A DNA stretch of 64,000 nucleotides, taken from positions 15,340,736 through 15,404,735 of the forward strand of contig CM072893.1 of the NCBI GenBank assembly GCA_037013685.1. The letters run 5' to 3'. The notes beneath the pieces were generated by a model. It was not told where the DNA came from and did no database searches. It was given only the letters and a program-made list of their open reading frames with translations. Below are positions 1 through 14,581 of the stretch, one piece after another. Both the position numbers and the translations under genes were made by a program. This stretch comes from Acridotheres tristis. Its lineage: Eukaryota; Chordata; Aves; Passeriformes; Sturnidae. The stretch's first letter is position 1. Every line of letters starts with the position of its first letter.

Positions 1-3000
1 TGTTTTGTTTGTTAACAAATGACATGGACATTTAACAGCAATTTCATGAAGTGAAAATAAGAGCTGATACCTAAACATCTGGTGCGACTCATTTATGAGG
101 CAATTTCTTCAGATGTTAACTGGACCGATGCTGTTAGAGCCAGCAGAGCCCAGGAGCTGTGACTCATCAGGAGTGCTGAGTGCTTTGATTTGACAGGTAG
201 TTCTCTGAATCCTGGCACAAAAATTACCTTCTGAAACAATGGCAATACTTGTTTTAAAGAAATCTTTCTAGGAAAAGAAGGAGGCAAAAAGCTGAGCAGC
301 TGGAGGTCAATATTGTGTTTTCTTTTCAGCTCTTGATAAAAAGAGTATTTATAAGCACTGCTTTTAAATAGATGATTAACAATAGGAGTGTGTCCTTATC
401 TGTTACTCTATTTTAATGGCCTGGAAGGGTAGATCTTATGAATGACTGAAGGAAACAGTGAACTGCTGAGTTCCTGTAAATTATGATTGTCATCTCATAT
501 CTACTGAAACATGTATTTCACAGCAGGTTAATTATTTGCAGCACAATGTTAGATTATGGCTATAGGAAATTCCACAGTAAACACTTAGAAGCAGTTTTAG
601 ATGTATAGGAATATTGGGAACGTTGTGATCTATTTGGACTGCCTTTGTAAGCTAAAATTATTTATAAGCTAAAATATGTGCCTGGCACGTATGCAGCCCA
701 CCTTAGGTCACTTGAGAATTTCTGAATTTAATATTTGAGTTTGCCAGTGGTTCTTACTTTCGTCATTCAGGTATGGAATAGGGTGTCAGTGCTTTTATTC
801 TACTGGCAAAAATAATGTCATAATTCCTTGAGCACTAAATCTCAGCGAAATTTGAATGTTTTAGCAATCCATGGCTTATACAGTTGCCTTCTCATTCCAC
901 TGCTTTCCTTTTGGACAAGCTTCTTCAGAACCCTAGCAGTTAATTGAGGCTTGAGACTAGTAATATTTTTCAGAAGGAAAAGTGACTTACTGCCAATTAA
1001 AGAAGATGTGAAATATTGGCTATTTTGGCAGGCATGCAAGTAGTCAAATGTATTTTAAATAAATTCTCAAAGGAGAACTTAAAACTGGGCTAACATGAGA
1101 AATCTAAACAGAAATATCGATTACTTACTTAAGCAGCCTGATTTCATGCATGTTCCTAGGACTTGACAAACATCTAAGCAAAACTTGCCAAAACCTTTGC
1201 TAATGGAAATCACAGCAGGAGAGTCACTAAACTGTAGGAGAGTGCCTAGGCTTGGCAGGGTTGCAGAAACAGCTCTGCTGTCCCTTGTACAGCTGAGGTG
1301 GTTTGGGTTGGCACGCAGGCATGACCTCATGATAAACTCACTGATCCTCACTAGGAATTAATCATTTGGCTACTTGGCAGCCAGCAGTCTGCCACCAAGA
1401 GGAAGAGATTGCTGTCTTCCTCTTGCATATCATAAGGGCAATTGCATTTATCAGCACCGTTGACCAGAGACTTCGCAATGAATTTATGAGCTGATTTCTG
1501 TAATTTCTGATAATAGTACCATGTAAAATTTCCCCACTAGTAATTTATTTGTTTTGAAGATTTGTAATATTACAGTGACCTAAGAGTTGCTTGTTTTGGT
1601 TTTTGTCTCTTTCTAAAAGTGTTGTTCAGCCAAAGATATGGAACTCTGACTCTCAGAAAGTTTGAGCTATCGTGACTTGCTGATAAGGAAAAATGATCCT
1701 AATCAATAAGATATCCATTCTACCCATAACAAAATGCTTTGCCATGCCATAGAGGAAGGACATAAATCAAGAAAAACATAAAGATAGCCATGTTTTCTCA
1801 GTTTTCTTTTGAAATAACCCCCTCATTTTATCTTCTTAAGAAAAAATATTGTATAACACTTATGAAATGTTACTGCATTTCAATAACCTCAATCAAAGAC
1901 TATGAGATGGTAATAGTGCATTTTGAACAAATGTTGCACAAACTCTGTGTGTTCTGAGATGTTATTGTCTTAAGTTGTGAGGCTGATTTTCAGCTAACCA
2001 GCCAAGCAGTCCTTGGAAATACTACAGGCAGCAAGAGTCCCTCAGGAAGTGGTATTTGTGATTCAGTCAGCGGCACCTTGCCCACTGAGTCAGTGTTGAG
2101 CCAAGGTCCAAATGCGTTTCTAGAGTGTGGAATATAAAATTGAAGTCATGACTGCTGCAGCCACTGGGAAATTCACTGAACTATTGACGAGAACAGGGAT
2201 ATTAACCGCAACATCCCAGATTCCAGACAAGGATAATTAGATCTTTCCCCCACTTACTTCACTGGGAGAATAATTCTTCAATTTTTTTCTAAGCCTTGTA
2301 CTTTTTTCCTGCACTTAACAGATCACCATCCTCTAGGCATGTTGGAAGAATGAGTGCCACAACTCAGATGAGCAGTCTGTCTTTCTGTGGGCTGTGCTGG
2401 AAATGCCAGGTGTGGCACCTGCAGTTTTGCAAATCCATGACTTTTTCCACTTGGAGATGTCAATGGACACCGTCATTGTAACTTACCTGAGCTTTTCCAG
2501 CTAGTTCAGCTTTGCAGCTGGAGGGATGTTCTGAGGCATTTGCAGTACGTTTCCTCTCCAGGCTCATGACCCACTAGATGGGCACAGTGACTCAGAACAG
2601 CCTGTTCTAAACAAAGTCTTAATTCATGGGTAGGAATTGAACAAACCTCAGCTAAGTTTTAACCAAAGATGCTCTGCATATGTGATCTTTCCTACTGGCT
2701 TTCACATGTCCAGTACAGAATTGTTCTCTACTCATTAAGTTTTCTGGTGCTTTATTTTTTTTTTTAATCCAGTTGTTATGTATACTTTAAAATTTAACAA
2801 AAATAAGTCTGCAAAACAGATATTTAATGTCATTCATCCATACACTAATTTATGTGAAGGTTTGTGGCAGTAAATTTTGACATCCAGATTTCCAAAATAA
2901 TGCCAGAAATTGCTGTGGAAAATCACAACCACAAATCTGAAGTTATCCAACAGGCAGCCTAAGTGCTGTGACCCTGCATGTAGTTGATGATATAGTGCTT

Positions 3001-4799
3001 AGAATTGTAGATATTTTCATGTCAGTTGTTCACAGAAATATTTTTATCCTTTTCCCAATTTTAATTTTTTGTAATTATGAAATAATATCTACACACATTT
3101 GACTTAAATTTAGAGAAAAATTAATAAGACTTTTGGTAATGCTTGTTTTGGACCTGCTAACATTTTGATTAGAGTCGTTGCTAGCTACATATAAATTGAT
3201 CAAATTTTGTAGCAGGTAGATATGGTTTGGACCATTTAGTTAGACTCTGTTATCTGTATGTAATGGCTAAATGATTTCTAGGGTTATGGAACATATTAAT
3301 TATTAGGTAGCTCATTTAGTAGGGGGATAAGTTTGCTGAGATGTGAGTTTCTCCATTAATGTTGGGCATGTGTTTAAATGTTACATGTACCATCATGGCT
3401 GGAAAGGGCTCATCGGTGGCTGATTCAGTAGCTTCCACAGCAGACTAAGAGACATAAGGATGCAAAATTCACTTCCCTGGACACAACAGTATTACCTCTG
3501 AGCACCTGCCGTATCTGGACTTGCAGGTCCAAGCCTCTTTGTTCTTCATTCCATTGGAGTGAGGAATAGAGGATTATTCAATGTGAGAAACAGTAACGAG
3601 ATTTCACTCGGAAACATATCAAGAAGTTCTTGTGGTGTCATGAGGAAGACAAGGATTATGCACAGCACACCAGTCAATCCTGCTCTCCCCTTTTCCTCCC
3701 TTTATGTTTCCTCCACCCTTCAGTACAAAAGTTTCCGCTTGGTCATGAAGGAAGTGAGGGAGCCTGGATGCCACCCCAGGAGGGAAAGCTAGAGGAAGGG
3801 CTGGGTGACTTAGTCAAGCAAAGGGGAGGAGAAGGAAATGGTCATTGAAAAATAGGGTTCTAAATACAGGGGTTTGGATGAGAAATGTGTGCAAGCATTT
3901 CTTTAGAAGTGAGGCTCTCACTATGTATTGTACCAGAAATGCCTATTTTTATGGAAATCCTTTTTTGCCCTATAGTCCACCCACATGACAATCTGGTTGG
4001 CCATAACTCCATTTTGATTGGAATCCTTGCTGATGCCTTCATCTGTCATATCCTGAATGTTGCAGCACCTTTCTTTGTGGCTTCTCTCTCTCAGATATGA
4101 TGATTTAGGCTGTCTGCATTCTAACACTTAAAAAGCCCACAACAACACAAGAAACTGATTGTGTCATATCCAGTTACCATATTGGTGTACTTTGCATGTG
4201 TCTATTAGTATCTGTTTAGTTAGAAAACCAAGTAATTATTGGTATTTATACTGTGCTAACATACACAAATGTATTTCGTGTTAGCCCATCCTAAGGGTTT
4301 TTACCTCTTCTTCAGCTCTTGCTTGGCTTAAGCATTGTTTTTAAGGTATTACTTCAACTAGCACTTCTCCCATAGTTCTGTGAGCATCTATAGGAGCCAG
4401 GTAAGCTTCTTGAGAGCATGCTGTGGTTTTGTAAGTGTATTGCTCTCATTTCATAATGCTGAAGAGACTTGCATAATGCAGAAAATGAAAAACTTTTAAA
4501 AGGTCTTCAGTCAGAAATGCTGGTATTCTACATCTGTATTGCCATAGCATGAAAGCTCACAGAGTGCAGGAGTTCAGTTTGGTCAGTTGGCAAGAGCTGT
4601 ATGATCACAGACAGTGGAGCCTCTTGGCAAGCACACTGGCTTCCTGAAAAATTCTGCTCTTAAGGGCTGGCAGAAAAGAACTGGAAAAATAGTAACAGTT
4701 TTAGATTTTATCACTTGACAACCTCTTTCCTATCCTGAGCTTCCTTTCGGATATTCCTTCACATCCTGAGCTGCATCAAAAGCAGCATAGGCAGGAAGT
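1..4799. other. AT-rich intergenic DNA, no gene seen
   Basis: Every open frame here is short (under about 80 codons). None resembles a known protein, and none is bounded by convincing splice signals joined to a coding frame. There is a short poly-T run near 2,755-2,765. I see no tRNA, rRNA or mobile element in this block. It is best read as non-coding DNA far upstream of the CAMK2-type gene at the right edge. Confidence 0.6.
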
Positions 4800-5330
4800 C
4801 AAGGGATGTGATTGCCCCCCTCTAATCCACTCTGGGGAGACTCCACCTGGAGTGCTGTGTCCAGCTCTGGGGGCTCCACCAAAGGAAGGACATGGACTTG
4901 ATGGAACAAGTCCAGAGGAGGGACACCAAGGTCATTAGAGAGAAGTGTCTTTGAGGCAAAGAGAGATTTGGGATTGTTTTGCCTCAAAAAGAGAAGACTT
5001 TGGGATGACCTAATTGTGGCCTTCCAGGGCCTGAAGGGGGTCCATAAGAAATATGGAGAGAGAGCTTTTCAAGAGCACATAAAGACAAGGGTGAAATGGT
5101 TCAAGCTGAAAGAGTAGGTTTAGATTACATAGTAGGAAGAAATTCTTTGCTGGAAGGGTTTTGAGACACTGGAGCAGGTTACCCAGAGAAGTTGAGGCTG
5201 TCCCATCTCGGCCAGGTTGGATGGGGCTCTGAGCAACCTGATTTAGTGATGTGTGTCCCAGCCCATGACAGATGGGGTTGGAACAAGATGATCTTTAAGG
5301 TCCTTTCCAGCCCAAACCATTCTATGATTC
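4800..5330 (+). mobile_element. CR1 LINE, 5'-truncated 3' fragment
   Basis: This is a non-LTR retrotransposon fragment of the CR1 (chicken repeat 1) family. Recognisable CR1 blocks occur in order: a 'ccacctggagtgctgtgtccagctctgg' type block near 4,840-4,870, 'ggccttccagggcctgaagggggtcc' near 5,020-5,043, 'gctggaagggttttgagacactggagcaggtt' near 5,150-5,180, and 'gatggggttggaacaagatgatctttaaggtcc' near 5,270-5,303. It ends in the typical CR1 terminus 'ccattctatgattc' at 5,317-5,330. CR1 copies lack poly-A tails and end in short ATTCTATG-like repeats, as here. The copy is about 530 bp, lacks the reverse transcriptase region and is diverged from the family pattern, so it is a dead copy. CR1 dominance is typical of birds, though CR1 also occurs in reptiles. 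Confidence 0.93.
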
Positions 5331-8300
5331 CTAGCCTTTGGGGAACTGTGAAGGTATCAATACATGCTGAAGTAATTAGTTCAAGTTGCAAGAAGAGTTG
5401 AAGACTTATTGGAAAGTTGTTGCATTGCCAGGCAGCTAAGGCAGCTCCATTGCTTTAGGAAGGTTTTTTACAGTGTATCATTGAAAAGTCATTGAGTGAA
5501 CAAAATGCATTGTCCTTTCCTATACTAGGCCAGGTTCATGAATAGGATTTTTTGCCTCTTCCTGCACTCTGCTATTTCTTAGCCTCACGGTATTGTGAAC
5601 AGGCAAATATTATCTGCTTAAGAATTGAAAGGGCAAAATTATATCACCCTCTCCTTGGAAATGCAGGTTGAAGATAAAATGGTTAGAATATATAAGATGA
5701 ACAGCTGGCACCACTCCTTGATGGCTGTTTCCATTTTGTTTATATAACTCACTTGCTTACAGTGGACCTCTTTGCTTTTTCCGGCCTGATCAGCAAGAAA
5801 AAATTAGGTGCTGTCTCTCCTAACTGTAAGCTGATTAGCCAAGGTATACATAGCTCTCTGGAATGAAGCTTAAGAGATTGAAAGTCAAATATTGAAGAGA
5901 AACATGTCTCTTACCCAAAGATTTTTTTAGACATATCAGAGCAACTTCCCTATTTCCTTCAGATACATAAACAAGAACACCATGTTTAGTGGCACAGGAA
6001 ATTTCTGTTTCTTTCACTTCCTGGGAAAGTACTTTTCTTAATTCTTTCTTTCGTGTAGTAAAAAAAGCTCTGCTGGCAGATTCTTCTCCAGTGGTTCAGC
6101 CTGCTGACAAATGATTGTCAGTTTGTTCCCTAAAAGCAGCTAATGGAGCTGTTTCCAGGTGCAGGAAGATATTAAATTTTCAGAGATCCTGTTCTATCAG
6201 TGAGATTTCTTTCTCAAGTGTGTGGGGCAGTAGGCACAGCCTCCAGATGAAGACCTCTGTCAGCTGCAGGCCTCAGTACACCTGCATATTACTTGTCAGC
6301 TGAAGATCCTCATAAAGGAGCATCTTGCCTGTCTCTGCCTCATATATTCACTTGCCTTAACTTCTTACCTATAAATGCAGGGGGAAAGTAAAGCAGATTT
6401 TTCAGGGTCATAAGCATTCAGATTGAAGATTAGAACATAGATCTGCTCTTATTCTAGTGCCTGAATTTTGAGCCTGAGGCTTCCCAAACTGCTGCCTGAA
6501 GAGACCTGGGTAATTATTTAGTATGGGTCTTCATCCTGGTATTTCCACTGATCTAAAAAAAAAAATACTGAAAACTTTTTGACACCTAGCAATGTAAAAA
6601 CATACAGAGCAGCCAAAGAAAAAGATAAGCTCAAGAATCTCTCCTCCAGCCTTCCAGGGAGAAGTAAAGTAATTTTCAGGCCCTGTGGGTCAATGTACCC
6701 ATCAGCAATTTTCAGGAGTACCACAGACAGTAAAGACTGGGGCTGGAAACAGCTGGTAGAAGCAAGCATGTCTTAGCATTGCAGCCATTTATTCATACCA
6801 ATGACTGCACTTCCCTACTACCATTTGAATTTCCATGGCTTGCTAGGGAGATTGTGAGTGTAAATGAGAGGTGGGCATATGTTTGCAGCTATGAAAGAAA
6901 GTAATTTAGAGCAAGCTCCTTGCTGAGGTGTGATTCACTTGATCAAGATATTTCTGAAGAGTTTTTTGTCTGTTTCATGGACAAAAAGTTAAATACCTTG
7001 GAATGGATGATATTAAAAGTTAGGTTCATTGTCTCTGATGGAATTTCATGCAAATTGAGTTCCTTTTCATTGTTCTTGTTTCAAAAATAAAATGGTAGAA
7101 ATGAAAGTCCAGGTTTAACTCTTTCTCTGACTTGACAGAATTGAGTTCAGTTTCTAAGTTGTGTTTTGAAATGCTTATGAACTATCAGCTTCAGAACATG
7201 AGAACAAAAAGTTGATAGTTTTGACCTTATAAGAGCTAGGATATACCAGGCATCTTGAAACCTTTTTGGGTAATGAGACAGGAATGAGTTTTGCATCATG
7301 AAATTAGTCTGCTTCAATTTTCTCAACTAGCAAAATTAATTGTTTTGCCTGCACAATTAATAAATTCAAATTTTAAATTAAAACACCATTAATCCTTTCA
7401 TGGAAATAATTTAATGAAGGCCTTCTAATAATAAAAAAAAATGCTGCTGCTTGTCTCAAAAACTAGCAGAATGTCCCACAAAGTATTATTCCATGAAGAT
7501 CAAAAGTATCTGCCACACCTGGAAAAGATGTAAAGAGAGTTTCATGGAGGAAGGCTAGAGATCATCTTTCCACTGGTCTGGTAGGACAGGAACTGAATCT
7601 ATTGCCAGTAGGATATTTTTGGGAGAAAGCATCTTTTCTTGGAGTTCCAGATAGATCGATTAACCAGTTCTCACCTGAAAGTAAGATGTAGCTGGGTATT
7701 TCCACTCAAGCAGCAATAAATGAAAGAAGTTTATTTTTCCCATATTAATTCCAGAATTTATCTGACATGATAGAGTAATGGGTTGAAATGACATCATATC
7801 CTCACAAGGAAGAAATTCTGTGCTAGTCCAAAGATATGCAGAAAGCAGGGTTACTGTAATATGTTTAAAAGTAGTCTGTGGTAACAGAATGAAATTGTCA
7901 AACTCTAAAGCAAGGGACTTAATTGTCTGATGTTGTACTGATAAGCAAGGTGTACTGCATATTATTTTCTGTCTTGTTATAGAAACTGTTTTATTTTCAC
8001 TCTTCCATATGAGCCAAAATTTGCAAATACATATGTTTCAGGGAATGCTCGCAGTATGAGTTTCTCAATACAAAGCCTTGTGTGTTCTTACTGCTTATCT
8101 GCAACATCTCAGAACTCACCAGTTCATCCTGCTGCATGACATTTGCATGGGCGTTTGGTCATGTTGTATTTGAACTGATTTGGGACAAACAAGAGTTTTG
8201 TTTAGTTTTTCAAGATTTTTAAAGTATGATAAGAATAGTCCAGTGTGTTGAAAGAAATGCCTTGTGGAGTTCAAAGTCGTTGGTTTATCTTGTAATCTAG

Positions 8301-8656
8301 AATTAATCCTGCCAAGAAGTATGTAAACACAGCTGAAATTGATTAAGATATCTTCTTGGGTAAAAAAAGAAAGAACACGTTTTAGGCTGGCTTCTTTTCA
8401 CTATATATATTTGAAATAAAATAGTAGAGAACAAAAGAGTTCTTAAAATTATTTAATTAGTACCTGAATAACCAAAGTGACCATTTAAATATAGGAAGAT
8501 TGAGGCAGATAAATTCTTTACTATTGTAAAAAGTAATAAAACAAGCAGGCTTTGGAAGAAAGATTTGTAGTTGTCACACACCATGTCCAGTTCTTGCTAG
8601 ATTTGACATACATTAAGGAACACAGCTGTTTTAGGACACAACCTAAAAAGAACATT

Positions 8657-8679
8657 GTTAACTAGTTAAGCTAGTTAAC
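8657..8679. repeat. Perfect 9-bp inverted repeat
   Basis: The arms GTTAACTAG and CTAGTTAAC are perfect reverse complements separated by the 5-nt loop TTAAG. The left arm plus loop also contains a 12-bp self-palindrome, TTAACTAGTTAA. It could form a small cruciform or be a homeodomain-type binding site, since GTTAA half-sites resemble those of HNF1-like factors. It could equally be chance in AT-rich DNA. Confidence 0.6.
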
Positions 8680-11005
8680 TCCCTGCAAACTGTATCTGGA
8701 ATATCCTGCGATCCAGATGGGAAGCACAGTTGGTGCAGGTATTCCTGAGGCAGCTTTACACTTTCTAGCTTAGCTGCATCTAGAAGAGCTGCAGGGGCAT
8801 GGAGGTTCCAGTGTTAGGCCTGGAGTCCCTTCTGGCCATGCAGAGCTCAAGCTGCCCCAGCTGTGCTGGCATCAGTGAAGAACTTGTGTTTAAAGCTTTT
8901 GGGATATGTTTACACAAGTTGTATTGCCACTGGATTGCCCTGTAGACAGATCAAAAGTGTGAAGCCCGCTCAAATCACTTCTGCACATCCAGCCAAGTTA
9001 CAACCATTTCCAAGCTGCTTTTCTGTGGAGTCCACCACTGTCTCAAATCCATAGAGCAAGTCTAACTGATCTCCAGTTCTCCTGCCACTCTCTTATGCCA
9101 AGGCTCACAGACCGGCCCTCTGAGCTGCACTATCCTGCTGTCTGCTCAAGTGCCAACTCAGTGATGATCCAGCCTCCAGGCATTAAGGCAGTGGAACAAA
9201 TTATATTCTCATCTAAATATGTGTTTCCTTGTCCTAAATAATTTTGTATCTCAGTTCTGAATTAGTGAAAACTGTTTGTGCTTCTGCCATTCAGTTTGCT
9301 GAGGTGCGTGAAACATACTGTACTGAGGAGGTTTGTTATAAAATCGCTTCTTGACCTTGGAGTACAGGAAGCTCTTAATTGAATCACTAACCTAGAAGAG
9401 GAAAAGAAAAGTAGTATGAGCAAAGTAGCTGACTGATGGAGGACTGTGAATTAGTCATATTTACTGTACAATGTCATATTTACACTAGGATGTGTTCCTA
9501 AGATAGATGAGGGTACTCTGAGAAATTTGTGTCAAAGGTATCAGTGACTTGTCCATTTTCCTCCTACCTCCATCCTGTGCACTATCTTACCATGTTCTAC
9601 TATTTTCCCCAGCTATGTCATGATGGGCAATGTTTCCCTGAGCAGGCCAGAATATCCTCCCACAAAGCTACCCTTGTGCCGTCAGAGGCATGGCCAGAGG
9701 AAACCATCAACCCCTTTCCATAGCTCCCCCGATCTCTTACGGTTTTTGTTTGCCTCCTCTCATCACATTGTTTGATGTTTGAGGCAGTCGTGTGGTTATT
9801 GAAATAGAATGTTTTTCTGGTCTGACTGCTGTGGAGTTGTGACTGGAAAGTTGTGTCACTCTACAAAAAAGGGGGAAAAAAGAACAGCTAGCTATTTTCT
9901 AGCTGTACATTAAATGCTGCTGATTTGACTATGTGACCCATAGATTAATTCACAGTAGAGAGGGACTACAAGAGTGAGGGGATCACAAATGAGAAGACTA
10001 GTAGACACCTTTCAGCCTGGTTTTGTAAGTCAAGTTACTATTTTCTCCTAAATTTCAAAAGAATTTGAAAGTTAAGGTTTCCTATTTCTCTTGGTTTCCA
10101 TCTGTGTCTCAGCATTCCTATCTGATAACTCCACAGTCAATAACCAGTGCAGTTCTCTCAAATATGTACCATAAGAACTCATGCTGCTGGTTTCTAACTG
10201 CTGAAGTAGAGGTGGATCTCAGAAATGGTTCACATTACCAGCTGGGCTGAAAACTCAGGCACACCAAAGTATCAAGTCCCCAGATAGGATTTCAGTGAAA
10301 AATCAGTATTCACAGGTGGACTAAAGAAACTGTCACATTGTGCTCCCTCTCTAATTCTTTCATAGACTTGACCAAAACTTGTGATTAAAAGTAGATAAAC
10401 AGTTCGCCATTTTAACTTTCAGGTGTTTCATAAAGAACTCAGGCCATTATATCTGCAAGTTCCTACTTATTGTTTCCCATGGGCAAAGATATGGCCTAGG
10501 GTTGTGCAGTCTTGACAGCTGACAGCAATTTTGGAAAGGTACTGTGGTACTACCAGATATTGTGCTTGTCAAATTGTGTTTTAAAAGTAAACTATTCAGT
10601 GCACCTAGGAAAAAAGCAGCCTTGCATTTTTGTTATTAATGTATGAATACCACTTAAATAATTAGGAAAAATTCTGAAAAATGGTAAACATCTTACACTG
10701 TGATGAAGTAGCTCAGTTTCGGACTGGTCATTAGACTGATCATTTACAAATAGTGAGTCAAAATATGTCCCAAGCCACACCCTTACAATGCCACTGACGT
10801 CACAGTTTGTGACCTTCAAACAGTTGTATTCACTGTTCTCAATGATGCAATTAGGAAATGTAATGATGGTGGTATTGTATGCTACTTTTACAGAATCATT
10901 AGTTGTAATAGTGAGAGCTCAGGTACAACTAGTAGGAGGAAGTAGCACTAATAGTCACAGCAAGCAAATTCTTCTCTGTGTTGCTTTTGGTCAACAGTAA
11001 CTCCA

Positions 11006-11049
11006 TTTTTCTTTTTTTTTTTTTTCTTTTTTTCTTTTTTTTTTTTTTT
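11006..11049. repeat. Poly-T tract with C interruptions
   Basis: A 44-bp pyrimidine tract is almost all T, broken by a few single C residues. On the minus strand it reads as a poly-A tract. I looked for a processed pseudogene body on the minus strand side (higher coordinates) and saw none. A simple low-complexity tract is the safest call. Confidence 0.85.
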
Positions 11050-14000
11050 AATAAGGAAGAGGGCCAACTATTTTTAGTCACTTGAGATGAACTGGGAAAA
11101 ACGGCATCCAATTTTCAAGCCAGCTTTCCCTCAGTCGATTAAAAAATTCTTACTAAAAATAGAAGTAAACGTATAATTTATTTGCCTTTCTCATTAAACA
11201 AAATTTAAAGTATTTAAATGCTTCCTAGCTAGTGGTTCAGCCCTTTTTAAGAACAAAAGACAAAATTAAACCCATGTTCATAAAAGTAGCACATACAGTT
11301 TAAAAATGGAAGAGAGACCAACTTGCTGTTTTTTCCTGCTCTCTGGTGTAGGTGAGAGGTGGAAGGAAAGCTAAGGGTAGATATTCCAGCTGGAGCTGTC
11401 ATCTCCCACACCCTGATCCTTCCTGTAAAGAACAAGAGCACATTTGATTTCTTGCACCTCTGGTCATTACTCATTTCCAGTTCAAATTCCTGGAAATCAC
11501 CTGCTCTACGCAACTGCCAGCACTTTACCTGCACTGAAACCAATCCCACTCAGAAACGTGAGACAAAGTCTCCTTGCAATGTTTTAAAGTTCTCCTAAAT
11601 AGTCTCAGAGTTAATTTTCCCTAACACAATCTAGACTAAAAACCCTAATAAGCATACTACCTTTCTGGGGAAGACCATCTGCAAACTGCATCTGATATTC
11701 TGCATACATAAATGCATAAAAAAATAGTTTAGCTGCAGCAGGAGGCACCAAAAATTTAAATTATATGGTTTATAGGTCGGTGGAAAAGCAGGGTGCAAAT
11801 TTAAGTCTTGGGTTCCATTCCAGGGCTCTATTTAAATATCATTAGTGAAATCATGTGAGCATTGAAGTGCCCTGAGGGCTGTGTGTATGACTCTGCATGA
11901 TGTTTTTGGTTTCATTATTTCCATTTTTAATGGCTCCACAGTGATAAATTCCCTCAACTATTATTTCTGTCAGAAAATATTAAGAAAAGTAGCCTTCTGT
12001 TCTAGAAAACATAAAAATTAGGAAAAAATCATTAATAACAGCAAAACTCTTTGAAATTAAGACCTCTTCTGATGCCCATATTTCTCTGACTCCTATATCA
12101 GACTTTCCTTGTAAATTTCAACCTTATAATGTAAAATGAATGATAAATATTTGTATTTTTATGTTGTTGCGTGGTTCACATTCTTTCTTAGTATTTAATG
12201 CGTTCCAGTTTATAAATACAAGCTCTTACAGGAATTCTTAGTACTTACTAATTGGAACAGCTTTGTTTATTCATCGAGTTTGAAATACAGTGGCCTGTCA
12301 GCCAAAGTATACAGTTCTTCCCCCAACATTGGGATATTGCATTTGCTTGCATGCCTGCTGACTCCAATGGAGTCAAAGGAGCCCTGGGTCATTCATGGCA
12401 CATTAGTTCAGTGTGGGTGTGGAGTAATTTTTAAGATTACATAAAGCACCTCGATATGTGTGTTCTGTATTTAGAATTAAAAACCTAGTGAAAGTCATGT
12501 GCCATGCTAACAGGGCATTCACGTCCATAAGGTTATGGAATTACCTTGAGTACGTTGAAGTGCTGAGGGGTTTTTTAAAATGTGGCTCCTTCACCTTTTT
12601 AACAATTTTTTGAGTTGGCACTTAAATTTGATGTTGACTTAAGTATCTTAAACTGATGACCCCAAAACTTTGCTTTCAGGTGCTTTTTGAAAGCTCCTAT
12701 AATCTATACATATCTTCTTTATTAGTCCTTCCAAAGCCTACAATAGAATAAGATTTTGTGGTTTTAAGTATTTTATAGATGCATAGAAAGCAATGCTCTA
12801 AAAAAATTCACAACTCAGCTAATACACCATTATTTAGTAGGAAAGAAAATGAGAAACTAAGTTATGGGAAGTTCAGCTGGCCGAGCAAGGTAATAAAATT
12901 GAAATATAGAAAAAGAAATCAATGACACTAAAATAAAGATTTCCCAAATAATTTCCATCAGCTGCAGTGTCAATCCCTGTGTATCTCTGTCCTCTTAACT
13001 CATAGACATTTGCCCACATAATATTTATCACAAATATTGACAAATTGTGACTTTCAGTCTTAAAGGTGACATGTCTATCACAAACAGTCTTTGCATGATG
13101 TGATATGGAGGTAATTTTTGTGGAGATTAAGGGTTTGTGTGTGATTGAGTTCCTCCATTTGAGATATGGTAAATCAAGTGTTGTTTACTTTCCACTGATA
13201 CATGCTATTGGCATTCTAGCTGGAATGTTTACTGGCTGCCAAAAATGTGTTTATATGCTAGTTCTTGAGAAGTGAAACTTCAGACTTTTAAAAACAGTAT
13301 ATACATACTTAACAGCAGCAGTTGCATCTGCTTCTTCTCAGCTTTAGCACTATTCTCCTCCATTGTCTGTGAATTCCTGGAATTAGTTTCTCCACCAGAA
13401 GAAAATGTGGATTATTGTTCTTTGAACTACCATCAGTCAGTACTGATAATGTTGCACTTTTCTAAGTCTGATATTTTACAGAGACTGCATTTTTCAAGCA
13501 AAATGTTGTTCAATTTAAGTTAAAGAGTCCAAAAAAAAGGAGCCCTGTTAGGAAAAACAGTTTCCTGGGCGGAAGACAGAATCCAGCAGCTGGTAATGGT
13601 AACAGCTGTCTTAATCTGATCACTTGGAAATGATGAACAAATCTGAAATTGTAAATGGAATTGTAAATGGAATAAGGACTTCCATAGAATACAGATGTTA
13701 AAGTAACCCAGGCTCTTTTTTTTTAAAGGAAATTACAGGTGTCTTCATGGGCTGGTTGATGATGATAGATGTTGTGAGTCAGTAGCAAAAATCCTGAAAC
13801 TTCTGTAGAATTCCTGCCCCTGAACTGGAAAGATGGTTAAAGAACTTCTTCCTGCATATAAATTTCTATCATTACCCCCTTAAACCTATATGGAGTTAAT
13901 TCAGCAAAGATCTCTCATGTGCCAAATATCCAAAGGGATGGATTTCAACAATTCTTCTGCCATCAGTTCCTTATTTTCATTTTGATATGTCTTGGAAAGG

Positions 14001-14581
14001 AAGGAGAAAAGGCTAAGGATCTGCTTGTCTTTCTCTTGCCTTCAAAGTGTGAATGACTGAAGATTGCCCTTTAGCTAATGTGATACTAATAGGAAATACT
14101 AAGTGAACTTTTATATGTCTGTCTTTGAAAAGATAACACACTTCTTCAGGCACTTAACAAGGGTAATACAAAGATAATTAAGACATATAAAGTGAAGAGT
14201 TTTCCTCTGCTCTACATACACAAAGACTTCTCAAATTCACTGGGGATTAAGATGGGCATGTTGGAAAAGGCAAGTATCATCCCGCTGGGACAAGTGGAAT
14301 ACAATAGAGGTGCTAGTGCCTGCCAGAAAGAGTGGAGAAGTATGTTTGGGGCCTGCTGGGAGGAAGTGTTTTAATAAAAACAGCATCATTCTGAAGTCTG
14401 GATAAATATTCAGACCTTTTGGACCATGGAGGTTAAGTCCTAACTTCCAGAATCTTTATGATTTTGCCAGGATTATGTTAGACATAAATTGAAATTATAC
14501 TATCTGCTTTCCTATCTGCTGGTTAAAATTGTACTTTCTCTTCTTCCACAATGAACTGCTTGTTCTTATACCACTCATTAA

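Larger units (their letters stand above)
5331..14581. other. AT-rich intergenic DNA, no gene seen
   Basis: No exon or RNA gene is recognisable. The block holds a T/C tract at 11,006-11,049 and a perfect inverted repeat at 8,657-8,679, both listed separately. Open frames reach at most about 100 codons (11,247-11,549, minus strand), with no recognisable domain. A somewhat GC-richer stretch near 8,700-9,190 shows no known repeat or coding pattern. Confidence 0.55.

Noticed and set aside
11006..11049. Poly-A tail of a minus-strand processed pseudogene
   Set aside because: No recognisable coding body or target-site duplication beside the tract.
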